Positions 38,001-45,944 of a DNA stretch of 64,000 bases are shown here, piece after piece. The translations under genes and the position numbers were made by a program. The DNA comes from Arcticibacterium luteifluviistationis. Lineage in GTDB: Bacteria > Bacteroidota > Bacteroidia > Cytophagales > Spirosomataceae. The DNA is taken from positions 2,232,001 to 2,296,000 of the forward strand of contig NZ_CP029480.1 in NCBI RefSeq assembly GCF_003258705.1, given 5' to 3'. The number at the start of each line of letters is the position of its first letter. Position 1 is the first letter of the stretch. The notes under the pieces are model-generated. The model did not search any database and was not told where the DNA came from. It was given only the letters and a program-made list of their open reading frames with translations.

Positions 38001-41000
38001 TGGTATTTGAACAGCCCGTAACTGCATCAGTAGAAATCAATTCAAAGGTTGTAGTTTCTGTAATTAAGACACCTGTAGGGTTAGGGCTATTCGCCTGGCC
38101 ATTAAGATTCACTGCTGGGGTAGAACTCCACTGGTAGGTATTTGTTAATTGCGTTAAAGGATAGGTTACATATAAACTTATAGGCAATGACGTATTACAA
38201 ACACTTGGAGTATTTGCTACAGGATTATTTGTTGGTTCCTGTTTTAGCGATAAATTTAATGTAACGGTACTATCACAGCCAGCTGCGTTAGTTAGCAGCA
38301 CACTACTCGTACCAGCAGAATCTAAACTAAGACCATTCCACACAAACGGTAATTCACTCGGACATATAGCCACGTCAATCGTGCTATCTGAAGGTTGCTT
38401 CACATTTACGGATACAGAATCTATTCCAATGGAGCTGATACTTTTACAACCATAACTATTTGATGTGGTGCAGAAATACTTGGTATCTACCGTAGGATTG
38501 ACTACTGGATTTTGAAGGTCAGAAGTAAAACCTGCAGGACTGGAAGTCCAAGCGTAGTTTTGGTTATTTTTATAACCTTCAATTTTAAAATTATCAATGG
38601 CCACAAAAGGAAGTTCGTTCCTTTCATAAATTGTTTTAAACCTAATCAACACATTTGGAGATTGACTAAATGGCGTCAAATCGTATTTTCTGTCCACCCA
38701 TACATCAGTATCTTCACCCAGCGTAAATGGGCCAGCATCTAAAACAACCCAATTAACGCCATCGACGGAGACCTCAAGGTCACGTTGTGTTTCAGAAATT
38801 CTTTCTTGAAAACTCAATTCTGCTGCATCATAACCCACCAAACTAAATACAGGGCTTTGTAGAATAATATCGCCGTATATAGATTTATCCCACCAAATCA
38901 CATCTGCATCGCTATTGGCAGGATTGTTAGGGTCAAAGTATGAACCATAAGGTATATAGGAGAGGTAAGGATAGTTAGATTTACTAAGCAAAAAAGAAGA
39001 ATTATCTACTGTAGTAATCACTTTTGTGTTTAGTTCATAGCCACTGAACTGGCCTCCTATTATTACTGAATTCACATTGGTAAAACTATAACCACTTGGT
39101 CTTACTTCAAATTTCACAGAATCAGTTTCTCCAGTTGTGATTGGAGCATAGGAAGCCGTGCTGTTATTACCTGTTGTGTAAGTGGTACTTCTAGCGTAGC
39201 TGTTGTTGGTTTGTGTCCAATTTCCTATACCATTATTGAAGTTTTCATCCAACACAAGGGAAGTGTCTATAGTGACGTTTCCAAGACTATTGATGGCTGT
39301 CAAATTAATCTGCCCACCGCTACAAGAAATGAATCCGCTGGCATTTACATGCATTTGAGTTGGCTCTGGTAATGGACTTATGACTACTCCTCCCCCATTA
39401 TCACTACTAAACACACTAGGGTTACTTGCTTCTATTCGTATGCTATAGTTTGAGCCCGCTGAAATAGTACTTGGTATGCTTACCGTGATAGGCTCTGTGT
39501 TTCCTCCTGTTCTTGTACCAATGATAGAACCATTGGCAAAGTTTCCTAAACCATCACTTATTACCACATTAAAGGTATTTCCAGCACCAAAGCTGTTGCA
39601 GCCCACTGTAAATGGAACATCAAATGTGGCTCCAGCACAAATACTTTTAGGGAATGCTCCCATTTGAATGAAATGCGAAGAAGGGTAGTATTCTTGTAAA
39701 CCTTGGGAATAAGACGAGTTGGAAATACCAACACCTGTGTAACCTCTTAAGCCATCACTAAACCCAACAGCCCCTTTTAATGGTATGAGCAGCGTAGCTT
39801 TTTCTATCCAGTCGGGACTTGAAGCTTCGGTTACACTCGATAAATCTAATTCATATAATTTGTTTTGAATGGTACTACCGTTTCTCCCTCCTGCTATATA
39901 TGCTTTGCTACCAATGACAAAAGCTGCAGCTCCTGTTAGTTCTGGTGTCCATGAATTTACTAATAGCCTCCACTGATTGTTACTTGAATCATAGTAGTAA
40001 AAATCCTTTAGATAAGAAGTCCCTGACCCTGAACCAATAAATCCTCTTTGAAGATAAGAAAAACCTACAGCTTCATGCCTTGCTTGACCAGGAAACGTTG
40101 CTTTTACGGTCCAGCTATTGGTACTTGGATCATATCGGTAAAAATCCTTTTTAAGGGAACCGTCAAAACCTGTACCCACAAAACCATAATTATCAATGGT
40201 AAAAGCTGCCGCACCCGAACGTGGAGTGCCAGGGAAGTTTTCCCTTTGTAACCATGAATCGGTAATAGGGTCGTATTCATAAGTATCTTTAAAACGTCCT
40301 GAGCTATTCGCTCCAGTACTTACATATCCTTTATTTCCGATGGTGAAAGCAACAGCCATACTTCTTGCTGTTCCAGGAAATGGGGATTTTTGAGTCCATA
40401 CATTGGTAGTTAAATCCAATTCCCAAAAATCATTATAATATGAGGTGCCATCAAAACCTGTACCTACGTATGCTTTATTATTGATGATAAAAGAAACAGC
40501 ATCTTCACGACCATTGCCGGGGAACAGAGGCCTGTTGGTCCAATCATTGCCTGAATGTGCAGTTTGAATTAATGCTGTATTATTTTCGGAAAGCTCGTTT
40601 AAGCAAGAATTACCAGAATTTATTTGAGTTACCGTAATTTTATAAGAGCCGCTTAAATCAAGGGAAGGTGTTTGAAAACTGCTTTCTCCGTTGGTAAAGA
40701 CAGTACTTGTAGAAAGGGTTTGAATGCCGCCCCCATTTTGGTCTGTTATAGTGTACATAAGACCGTAAGTGCCATTCTCCATAGTATTTGAAGATAGTCT
40801 TACCGTTCTTGGTGCTGAAGTATTATTAGCTCCACAAGCAACATCTACATTAATTCCAGATAGTTTATAGGTGGAAAAAGTGATATAAAAATCTACCATT
40901 CCGTCTGCACCATTTCCACCAGGACCATTTGAGGTTTGAATAGTGGTGGCTTGTGTTATGCTAGAACCCCAAAACTCATCTATGATTATTCCAAGTTCAT

Positions 41001-41796
41001 CACCACCTGTTAATTCTCCAATAACGTTTTGTATAAGCTCATAAACAATATCATTTCCAGCCCAGGCTCCACCTCCGCCTCCATAACCAGGGTTTGTACC
41101 AGCCGAAATAAACTTGCCTCCATTACTCCCTCCAGTGGTTATACCCCAGCCACCGTGGTACATTCCAACACTGCCAAAAATATTATAACCAGACTCTCCA
41201 TACCTACCGCTGCTTGCCTTACCGCCATCACCTCCAAAAACAGAATAATCAGGGCTACCCTTAGCAGCTGACTCGTAACTGTTAAGAGGAGTTGGGGCAT
41301 CTCCAGGATTTCCGCCATCGTTACCCTCGTTAGTTAAATTTGAAATTACGGCACCATATCCACCAGGAGAAATTACCAGATTACTAAAATTAGAAGCCGT
41401 TCCATTACTACCATGGTTAGGACTAGAACCTATTCCACCTCCAAGGCCACCAAGTCCACCGCTTCCTACGGTAAAAGGATATGAGCTACCTGAATTAAGA
41501 ATTACATCACCACCAGCCCAATTGCTACCACCGCCACCACCGCCTGAATGCAATAGAACTGAAGCTTCATCATAGTTTACTCTTGCACCACTAGAAGCAC
41601 CGCCGCCACCGCCTCCCCACATAGATACATTGGCGGAGGTTACACCAAGTCCTACATCTAAAGTATGAGTTCCGGCAGTGGTATACCTTACTCTTACAGT
41701 AGTAGTGTTAGCATTACTAGATTGAATATCTACGTCTTGAGCAAATGCAGTAGCTGTAAAAAGCACTGCGGCTAGGAGGGTAAAAAGTTTTTTCAT
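32059..41796 (-). CDS. Giant secreted surface protein with kelch, SprB-like repeats and coathanger-type C-terminus
   Basis: A protein of about 3,245 residues. The ATG at 41796 (MKKLFTLLAAVLFTATAFAQ, a clean signal peptide) is preferred to the upstream TTG. Residues 60-260 are very Gly-rich. Kelch-like repeats span about 420-700 (YVGTGFDGTSYYNDFWELDLTTNVWTQ). About eleven copies of a 40-residue module (ICSGALPYTWNGL ... GCDSSATLNLSI) are interspersed with SprB-like repeats (SCFGGNDGSA..., TCYGGINGTA...) and MAM/CUB-like jelly-roll segments. The C-terminus (NGKAEYQAGNAIMLNPGFEV) matches the 3-coathanger stack domain of type IX-secreted proteins. Probable role: cell-surface adhesion or gliding. 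Kelch plus glycine-rich architecture suggests a displayed, calcium-independent scaffold. Confidence 0.85.
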   Translation of the reverse strand: MKKLFTLLAAVLFTATAFAQDVDIQSSNANTTTVRVRYTTAGTHTLDVGLGVTSANVSMWGGGGGGASSGARVNYDEASVLLHSGGGGGGSNWAGGDVILNSGSSYPFTVGSGGLGGLGGGIGSSPNHGSNGTASNFSNLVISPGGYGAVISNLTNEGNDGGNPGDAPTPLNSYESAAKGSPDYSVFGGDGGKASSGRYGESGYNIFGSVGMYHGGWGITTGGSNGGKFISAGTNPGYGGGGGAWAGNDIVYELIQNVIGELTGGDELGIIIDEFWGSSITQATTIQTSNGPGGNGADGMVDFYITFSTYKLSGINVDVACGANNTSAPRTVRLSSNTMENGTYGLMYTITDQNGGGIQTLSTSTVFTNGESSFQTPSLDLSGSYKITVTQINSGNSCLNELSENNTALIQTAHSGNDWTNRPLFPGNGREDAVSFIINNKAYVGTGFDGTSYYNDFWELDLTTNVWTQKSPFPGTARSMAVAFTIGNKGYVSTGANSSGRFKDTYEYDPITDSWLQRENFPGTPRSGAAAFTIDNYGFVGTGFDGSLKKDFYRYDPSTNSWTVKATFPGQARHEAVGFSYLQRGFIGSGSGTSYLKDFYYYDSSNNQWRLLVNSWTPELTGAAAFVIGSKAYIAGGRNGSTIQNKLYELDLSSVTEASSPDWIEKATLLIPLKGAVGFSDGLRGYTGVGISNSSYSQGLQEYYPSSHFIQMGAFPKSICAGATFDVPFTVGCNSFGAGNTFNVVISDGLGNFANGSIIGTRTGGNTEPITVSIPSTISAGSNYSIRIEASNPSVFSSDNGGGVVISPLPEPTQMHVNASGFISCSGGQINLTAINSLGNVTIDTSLVLDENFNNGIGNWTQTNNSYARSTTYTTGNNSTASYAPITTGETDSVKFEVRPSGYSFTNVNSVIIGGQFSGYELNTKVITTVDNSSFLLSKSNYPYLSYIPYGSYFDPNNPANSDADVIWWDKSIYGDIILQSPVFSLVGYDAAELSFQERISETQRDLEVSVDGVNWVVLDAGPFTLGEDTDVWVDRKYDLTPFSQSPNVLIRFKTIYERNELPFVAIDNFKIEGYKNNQNYAWTSSPAGFTSDLQNPVVNPTVDTKYFCTTSNSYGCKSISSIGIDSVSVNVKQPSDSTIDVAICPSELPFVWNGLSLDSAGTSSVLLTNAAGCDSTVTLNLSLKQEPTNNPVANTPSVCNTSLPISLYVTYPLTQLTNTYQWSSTPAVNLNGQANSPNPTGVLITETTTFELISTDAVTGCSNTKELTVTVNNSGVPFDLGTIPVTICSSELPYTSYGMTFNGTGTQTNTFTAEFGGCDTTVTVALTVRDASFSNINKTICESELPFTWNDLVFNSAGSQTASFTNSLGCDSTVTLNLSVRTGLNFSGYTSIQKTPVSCFGGNDGSAQINITDAPSPDPFSFKWEQDGSVSNTGQGSTLSGLIAGNYTCTITDISSCKTIVEVVITEPDRLRTGLSLLETKPFLSGTTKRANVDGGTFPYQFEWSPSGGNSAESDLLCVGNYSFLVTDANGCTASINEINVIQNPALESVTVHRICNADFPYTWNNLTIEKTGTYSVSLTSATGCDSIAVLNLLPSEPNISELSVDQTICEGSSIDLFSETTLNDSTVIWAENFNAASNDWQTFFYSSVGNIAASRWSLLNYGYCHPFYIGSNDGSQFYNTSSFYQNGSVTTQPGEITNTQLESPSFSTVGVSNPYIRFEHFLFSGYEKDSISMQVTDDNGSSWTTVYNENPTINIGDCREFATELVSLEDYVNEPNLKIRFIYYAVNGNSWSIDNVSLISYEPITYAWSSIPSGFVSNSESPGLVSPTVSTTYNLTATNTTTACTNSQNVNITVRPIINTVVSDSICTGETYVFEGDTLTATGAYTKTLSSIAGCDSNVTLNLKVRMLTKIDSLAFTTTNVTCYGGINGTASVQVYGGTAPFTYNWHASGGTMSYAPSPMPQGQYKLTVKDANQCAATATVSIFEPDTVLVSMHLNFSQNNATADVIASPSGGTAPYSYAWLPNVSASDTAKNLQPGIYSAIVTDANGCISENSILVPDVSVEPSTTFIRICTSSLPYSWNGLVFTETGAKTAELTASNGSDSLATLVLDVFALKDYIEVGVLQQINCSGNQNGSAFVSAFGGQSPYIFSWSENVGNNRDLQIVNNLAPDNYICTITDANSCVAVSDTVTITQPTPLTAQVIPGSLQNCGLTYIAASGGIKPYSYFWGDASGGTDSIAPQGVTGSLFPLVTDAKSCTYQIGFTSITYPLPLSSTTDSTICSGALPYTWNGLIFTGAGSKTASLNSYFGCDSSATLNLSIADTIRTLVDKTVCENNLPYVWNGFTFTEAGSKTLYLQNGASCDSNVVLRLSVNPSQLGSVVATASNTSICQGESVDLYASAFQDPPSTILTENFNSATNNWTQVNLSTGTNPASTAWSLKPSGHSEYSKTFSSGDNSQFYFSSSNSNSGSGDTTKSILQSPAFSTVGYSAATLSFIYDFYNFNNGNLRVLISSDSLNWTSVFTRGSSANSNYSTTNPTIINIGNAFLNKPIVYVRYQLYGTHYQGVAVEAFIDNVSITGTPIATTYSWMSDVGSFNSTSRNPTGVSPAQTTVYTVTASTGTGCEFTDTVNLTVKEKTSSITTASICSGSSYEFNGTTYTSTGDYEAILTNSVGCDSTAVLQLTVTPSVVPTLESFTASATLFSPGTAVTFTAVPNVLVNSPYYTWYKNDIQISQSANNELVLSDLITDDAIKVAISSTAASSFCQQGSSMSTPIIVLVCDASSSTKNAVIYNGESYVFNGITYTTAGNYSYTTTNAAGCDSIAYLNLLVNPTNLPSVSISTPSTYIKSGTAVTFTALPENGLTAPTYLWKKNGIDVGTNSATYVDASIANEDTIKVNMVVNALHSTDTVTSNLIVMSIYECTNYLKRDLTLTFANSATTSAYGNPYVFSGGKNGTASWSRAVWANNRFYDHEIYWDGTKWYFTQKQRTDPNVYVLYSNSTGSINFIPSDGWVGTTGGGLTITNGSGACGLVTTSTSSVDSTICSTDLPLTWNGLTFNAAGSQTATLVNAIGCDSLATLNLTLEAENTITFSSATGTNAQSLCINTAIIDIRYTTTLATGAAVSGLPAGVNGTWANNEITISGTPSEAGVFTYSIALTGGCGPNITVGTLSVGTSDKPESVLLTAPISTDDGLTQAISNITGTNKILQPNGKAEYQAGNAIMLNPGFEVESGAVFKAVIKNACEI

Positions 41797-41811
41797 GGTC
41801 TTTATTTTCAA

Positions 41812-42344
41812 AAAGTGAATACGACTCTTCTAAAAGAGAGCAAGTCTGCCAAACGGTTATTTGAAAATGCTATACCCCATTTCTTTCGTAATCAATTTTT
41901 CCACTTAGCCCAATCACTGTTGGCCCGTTATTGAAATAATTGATTCCATCGGATGTATACTTTTATAGGATTCCCTTTGGCTTCAATAGCCGAAAGTAGA
42001 AAGACAGTGAAGGCTTAAAGAATTTGAGCTGGGACAAAATGCGGACAAAATAAAAATAAGCAAATAAAGTGCTCTTAGATAGCCTAAAGGGGCTTTAAGA
42101 GAGGGTAAATAAACTAGGGACAAGTGCTTTTAAGAAAGAATTAACAAATAATTCTGTGATTCGCGGCCTTATAGATTCCTTTTTAAGAGCGATATTAAGT
42201 ATGCATCGGCTTTAGAAAAGCCATGATATATAGTCGTTAATAGGCTAGGCAGAAACCTGTTTTAATTAACATCTGTCGTCTCGCCTAAAACAAGTAATTG
42301 TAGAAAGTGACGATTTATTTTTCTCTCTTTTTGCTTTCACCACG
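41812..42344. other. Intergenic region between two minus-strand genes
   Basis: 533 bases with no convincing gene. They presumably hold the promoter of the giant surface protein, but no TAnnTTTG box at good spacing was found on the minus strand. A small hairpin (GGCTTT/AAAGCC, about 42209-42223) has no T run. Confidence 0.5.
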
Positions 42345-44168
42345 CTATGAAAAATTCAACAAATAGCTTTGTACCTCGTTGTCTTCAATGTCAATTTTCT
42401 TCCGCAATCTGTAGCGTGCTTTTCTGACACCTTCGTTTGAAATGCCTAAAATATCTGCTATTTCTTTTGTGCTTAAGTTCATTTTTAAAAGTGAAACTAA
42501 ACGAACTTCAGATTTAGAAAACTTACCGTGTTTGGCTGCCAAAGCAGATAAAAAACCACCATGAATACTGCTAAACTCTGAGCTAAACTGCAGCCACTGT
42601 TTATCATTATCTATGTCTCTTTTTATCATTCTTGAAATACGACCAGAGGTTTTGCTAACAGAGCTATCCATATTGGTTTTGAGGACATCTATTTCGTTTT
42701 CTAAGTTTGACAGAAATTCGTTTTTACTGGCCAGTTGTAGCACTTTGGTGGTGAGCTCTTTTTTCTTAGATTCAAGTTCGATTTCAGTGTTTCGACGCTT
42801 TTCTAATTCTAAGGCATTTTCTTTAGCTACTAGTTCTCTTTCCTTTTTTCGTTTACTTATAATAGAATAAATAACGAAGGCTGCTGTGAGAGCTAACAGT
42901 ATGAGTCCTGCCCATAAGCCTCGATTTTTAAGTTGCTGAATTTCTGCTTTTTTGTTCAACTCATTTATCTCTGCATCTTTAACCACTGCTTCGTATTTGC
43001 TTTGAAACTCATTTATCTGACTTGTCTTCTCGGTATTGAAAAGACTGTCTTTGAGGCTCTGCAATACTTCCATTTTCTCCACAGCGGCAAGTGGATTCCC
43101 GGTGGCTAATTCTATGTCCTTGGCTATTTCGTAAGCATATATTTGCAGATCTAAAGATTCTAACTCTATTGCCAGTTTTAAACCTTCGTCTATATTTTTT
43201 CTGGCTAAAGTGTTTTTACCTAGGTGCCTATAGGTGTCGGCCTGATTAACGAGAATATCTGCTTTATATCGAGGTAATATCCCCCCCAACTCTTTTTCTA
43301 CTTTTAGGACCTTTCTGAATTCTTCTTCTGCGTCTGAGAATCGCTCCATTAAATTAAGAAGTGAACCTTTATTAATGTAAATACCCACTAAATCTCTTCT
43401 GAAATTTAGCTCTTTTGCTAAACGCTCAGATTCTAGGTAGGCTTCTAAGGCCTTTTCATACTGCCCATCTTTCTTATAAAGTATTCCAATATTATTGTAC
43501 GCTTGATATTCTGTATATTCAAAATCACCAGATTTGGCAAGTTCTAAAGACGTCCGACTCATTTCTAAGCCTTTCTCTATATTGCCTATCTTGGCATGAA
43601 TAACGGCGAATTGAAGTGCGGCGTAAGTCTGATATTCTATGTCGTTACTTTGTATACTGAGATTATAGCATTTCTCTACTTCTATCATGGCCTCGTCAAA
43701 CCGGTCTCGACCTACAGACAAGTTACTCATTCTCAGGTATAAATCTACAAGCTTGCTGGTGTCGTTCTTAGCTATCAGAATGGTTTTAGCTTCGTCAAAA
43801 AGGGCTTCTGCGGAGTCATATCTTCCAAAATTAACTTGATTAGAGGCCTTAAATATTAGACTGCCACTTAGTAGGTTCTGATTGTCCGTTTTTCTACAGT
43901 CTGCAATGGCTTTATCTAAATAGTAATTGACAGAATCTAACTTGCCCAAATAGGAGAAAGCGTTTGCTATTTGAAAATTGGCATGTCCTTTTCTATCTTC
44001 TTTGCTAATTTGCAAGGCTTCTTTGGCCACCTTTAGTGCCTCTTCAGGATTGTCATAGAGTAGGGATTTGCTTTTGGTTACTAGTTCGTCGTATTTGCTG
44101 GTTTCTTGTGCAAACAATACAGAAGTGCATAAGCAAAGGCTCAGTAAATAGGGGAAGGTTTTATTCAT
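42345..44168 (-). CDS. TPR-containing membrane regulator with C-terminal LuxR-like HTH
   Basis: A 607-residue protein. Signal peptide at residues 1-20 (PYLLSLCLCTSVLFAQ). About six TPR units follow (residues 25-380, for example EYQAYNNIGILYKKDGQYEKALEAYLESE), then a transmembrane helix near 415-433 (GLWAGLILLALTAAFVIYSI) and a long coiled coil (435-500). The C-terminal HTH reads KSEVRLVSLLKMNLSTKEIADILGISNEGVRKARYRLRKKI. This sensor architecture, with periplasmic TPRs, one membrane helix and a cytoplasmic LuxR-like HTH, is common in Bacteroidota. It lies directly upstream of the giant surface-protein gene on the same strand and could regulate it. Confidence 0.85.
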   Translation of the reverse strand: MNKTFPYLLSLCLCTSVLFAQETSKYDELVTKSKSLLYDNPEEALKVAKEALQISKEDRKGHANFQIANAFSYLGKLDSVNYYLDKAIADCRKTDNQNLLSGSLIFKASNQVNFGRYDSAEALFDEAKTILIAKNDTSKLVDLYLRMSNLSVGRDRFDEAMIEVEKCYNLSIQSNDIEYQTYAALQFAVIHAKIGNIEKGLEMSRTSLELAKSGDFEYTEYQAYNNIGILYKKDGQYEKALEAYLESERLAKELNFRRDLVGIYINKGSLLNLMERFSDAEEEFRKVLKVEKELGGILPRYKADILVNQADTYRHLGKNTLARKNIDEGLKLAIELESLDLQIYAYEIAKDIELATGNPLAAVEKMEVLQSLKDSLFNTEKTSQINEFQSKYEAVVKDAEINELNKKAEIQQLKNRGLWAGLILLALTAAFVIYSIISKRKKERELVAKENALELEKRRNTEIELESKKKELTTKVLQLASKNEFLSNLENEIDVLKTNMDSSVSKTSGRISRMIKRDIDNDKQWLQFSSEFSSIHGGFLSALAAKHGKFSKSEVRLVSLLKMNLSTKEIADILGISNEGVRKARYRLRKKIDIEDNEVQSYLLNFS

Positions 44169-44660
44169 AATTAGAGACGGAGATAAACTACATACTCCAA
44201 AAAAGAATAAGTACTTTTTGTTTTATGGCTAATGGAGTCTTACTGAAACTAGTTAATGTAAATAACGCATGTTTTTATGACAAATTAAAAATATCATAGG
44301 ACTCCCCTCTAGTCTTAAGACAATTAATCAATAAGATTATATACTACTTCTGTTGCGAGTTTTAAAATACCTCAAAGCTATTCTATCTGTCAAAACATTT
44401 TCCAAAACGCTATTTGGAATGTTGTATTTGAGTTTCAAAAACGGATTGTTCTTATTTTCACCCGAACTTCAAAAAAATATAAACGTTACTGACGCTTAGT
44501 ATTAAAAAAAGACTGTATTTAGAATTGTGGAAATAATACATCTGAATTAGAAAACAATTTTATTGATTTCCGACTCTAAGAATGGGTGTTATTATATTCG
44601 CTGCAATAACTATAAAAAAATTCAACTAGCTCAAAAATGTATTTTACCAAACACTGATAT
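44169..44660. other. Intergenic region between divergent genes
   Basis: About 490 AT-rich bases without a convincing gene, lying between the divergent TPR regulator and the esterase/lyase-like operon. It must contain both promoters. A TATATTCG near-match to TAnnTTTG is at 44593-44600, but no -33 element lies at the right distance. Confidence 0.5.
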
Positions 44661-45893
44661 ATGGTTAAATTATTCCCTTTAAAAACATTTATTCTTGTAT
44701 TCATAATTTCCTTGGCAAGCCTTATTATTTCTTGTCAAGGCAGTAGTAAACTAGAAGAATCAAAAAACGAGACCTTAATAGAAAAGTCGAAAGCAGGTCA
44801 AATATATCACCTCACAGAAGCCGAGGGTAAGAAATATCTTAACGATATCAAGCAATCAGTCTTAACTGAGGAAGACTGGCAAAAAAGAGCCAAGGAGATT
44901 CGTTCATATCTATTGAAGGCAACAGATTTAGTCCCCCTACCTGAAAAATGTCCACTTAATCCCATATTTGGAGATATAAGAAAATTTGATGGCTATCAGG
45001 TTCAAAATGTTGCATTTGAAAGCCTGCCAGGTGTTTACGTTACGGGTTCATTGTATAGCCCTTTAACGGAGATTGAAAAGCCAGCCGGTATTCTTAGTCC
45101 ACATGGACATTGGCCAAATAGAGAGGATTATGGCCGATACAGAGCAGATGTGCAAAACCGATGTGCCTCAATGGCACGCATGGGAGCTGTTGTTTTTTCC
45201 TATGACATGGTCGGGTATGGACAGCTAGCAGAATTTGGCTGGGTTCATGAGGCTCCTGAAACTATGAAATTGCAAATCTGGAACAGTATCAGGTCTGTTG
45301 ATTTCCTGCTTAGTATAGGTGTAGATCCCAATCGAATTGCTAGTACTGGTGCTTCAGGGGGTGGAACCCAAACTTTTCATTTATCTGCGGTAGATTCAAG
45401 AATTTCAGTTTCCGTTCCAGTCGTAATGGTTTCATATCGACACTTCGGAGGCTGTGTCTGCGAACTCGGTATGGATATACAGAAAAATGGAAAATTCAAA
45501 TATAACAATGCGGAGATTGCTGCATGCGTAGCACCTAATCCATTGCTTCTGGTTTCTGTTGGAACGGATGCCACCGAATTTACTCCTAATGTCGAATTTC
45601 CGTTTGTGCAGTATATATATGGCTTATTCGGTAAATCTGAAATGGTTGAAAATGCTCATTTCGCCAACGAGGATCATGGATACGAAGCAAGTAAAAGAGC
45701 TGCTGTCTATCCTTTTTTGGCGAAGCACCTAAACCTTGATGTTTCAGCGGTTTTTAATAGCGATGGAACTTTGAACGAAGATGGCATCACCATTGAAAAG
45801 AATGAAGCCCTTTACCCTTTTGATGAACAGCATCCATTTCCAAAAGAAGGTATCAAAACTAACAAAGATGTGATATGGAACTGGAACTTATAA
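44661..45893 (+). CDS. Lipoprotein alpha/beta-hydrolase (acetyl-esterase-like)
   Basis: A 410-residue protein with a lipoprotein signal (IISLASLIISCQGSS, Cys near 25). The catalytic domain has LSPHGHWPNREDYG in the oxyanion region and the nucleophile elbow STGASGGGTQTF. The late catalytic His is in NEDHGYEASKRAAVYPF. The overall layout resembles the large acetyl-xylan-esterase/Abhydrolase_7 proteins found in polysaccharide-degrading loci. Substrate unknown. It is followed 51 bases later by an FG-GAP/lyase-like lipoprotein on the same strand, probably in one operon. Confidence 0.75.
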   Translation: MVKLFPLKTFILVFIISLASLIISCQGSSKLEESKNETLIEKSKAGQIYHLTEAEGKKYLNDIKQSVLTEEDWQKRAKEIRSYLLKATDLVPLPEKCPLNPIFGDIRKFDGYQVQNVAFESLPGVYVTGSLYSPLTEIEKPAGILSPHGHWPNREDYGRYRADVQNRCASMARMGAVVFSYDMVGYGQLAEFGWVHEAPETMKLQIWNSIRSVDFLLSIGVDPNRIASTGASGGGTQTFHLSAVDSRISVSVPVVMVSYRHFGGCVCELGMDIQKNGKFKYNNAEIAACVAPNPLLLVSVGTDATEFTPNVEFPFVQYIYGLFGKSEMVENAHFANEDHGYEASKRAAVYPFLAKHLNLDVSAVFNSDGTLNEDGITIEKNEALYPFDEQHPFPKEGIKTNKDVIWNWNL

Positions 45894-45944
45894 GCTCAAC
45901 CGATAAAAACGAAATATAACTTAGACCCTAATACCAATTATAAT

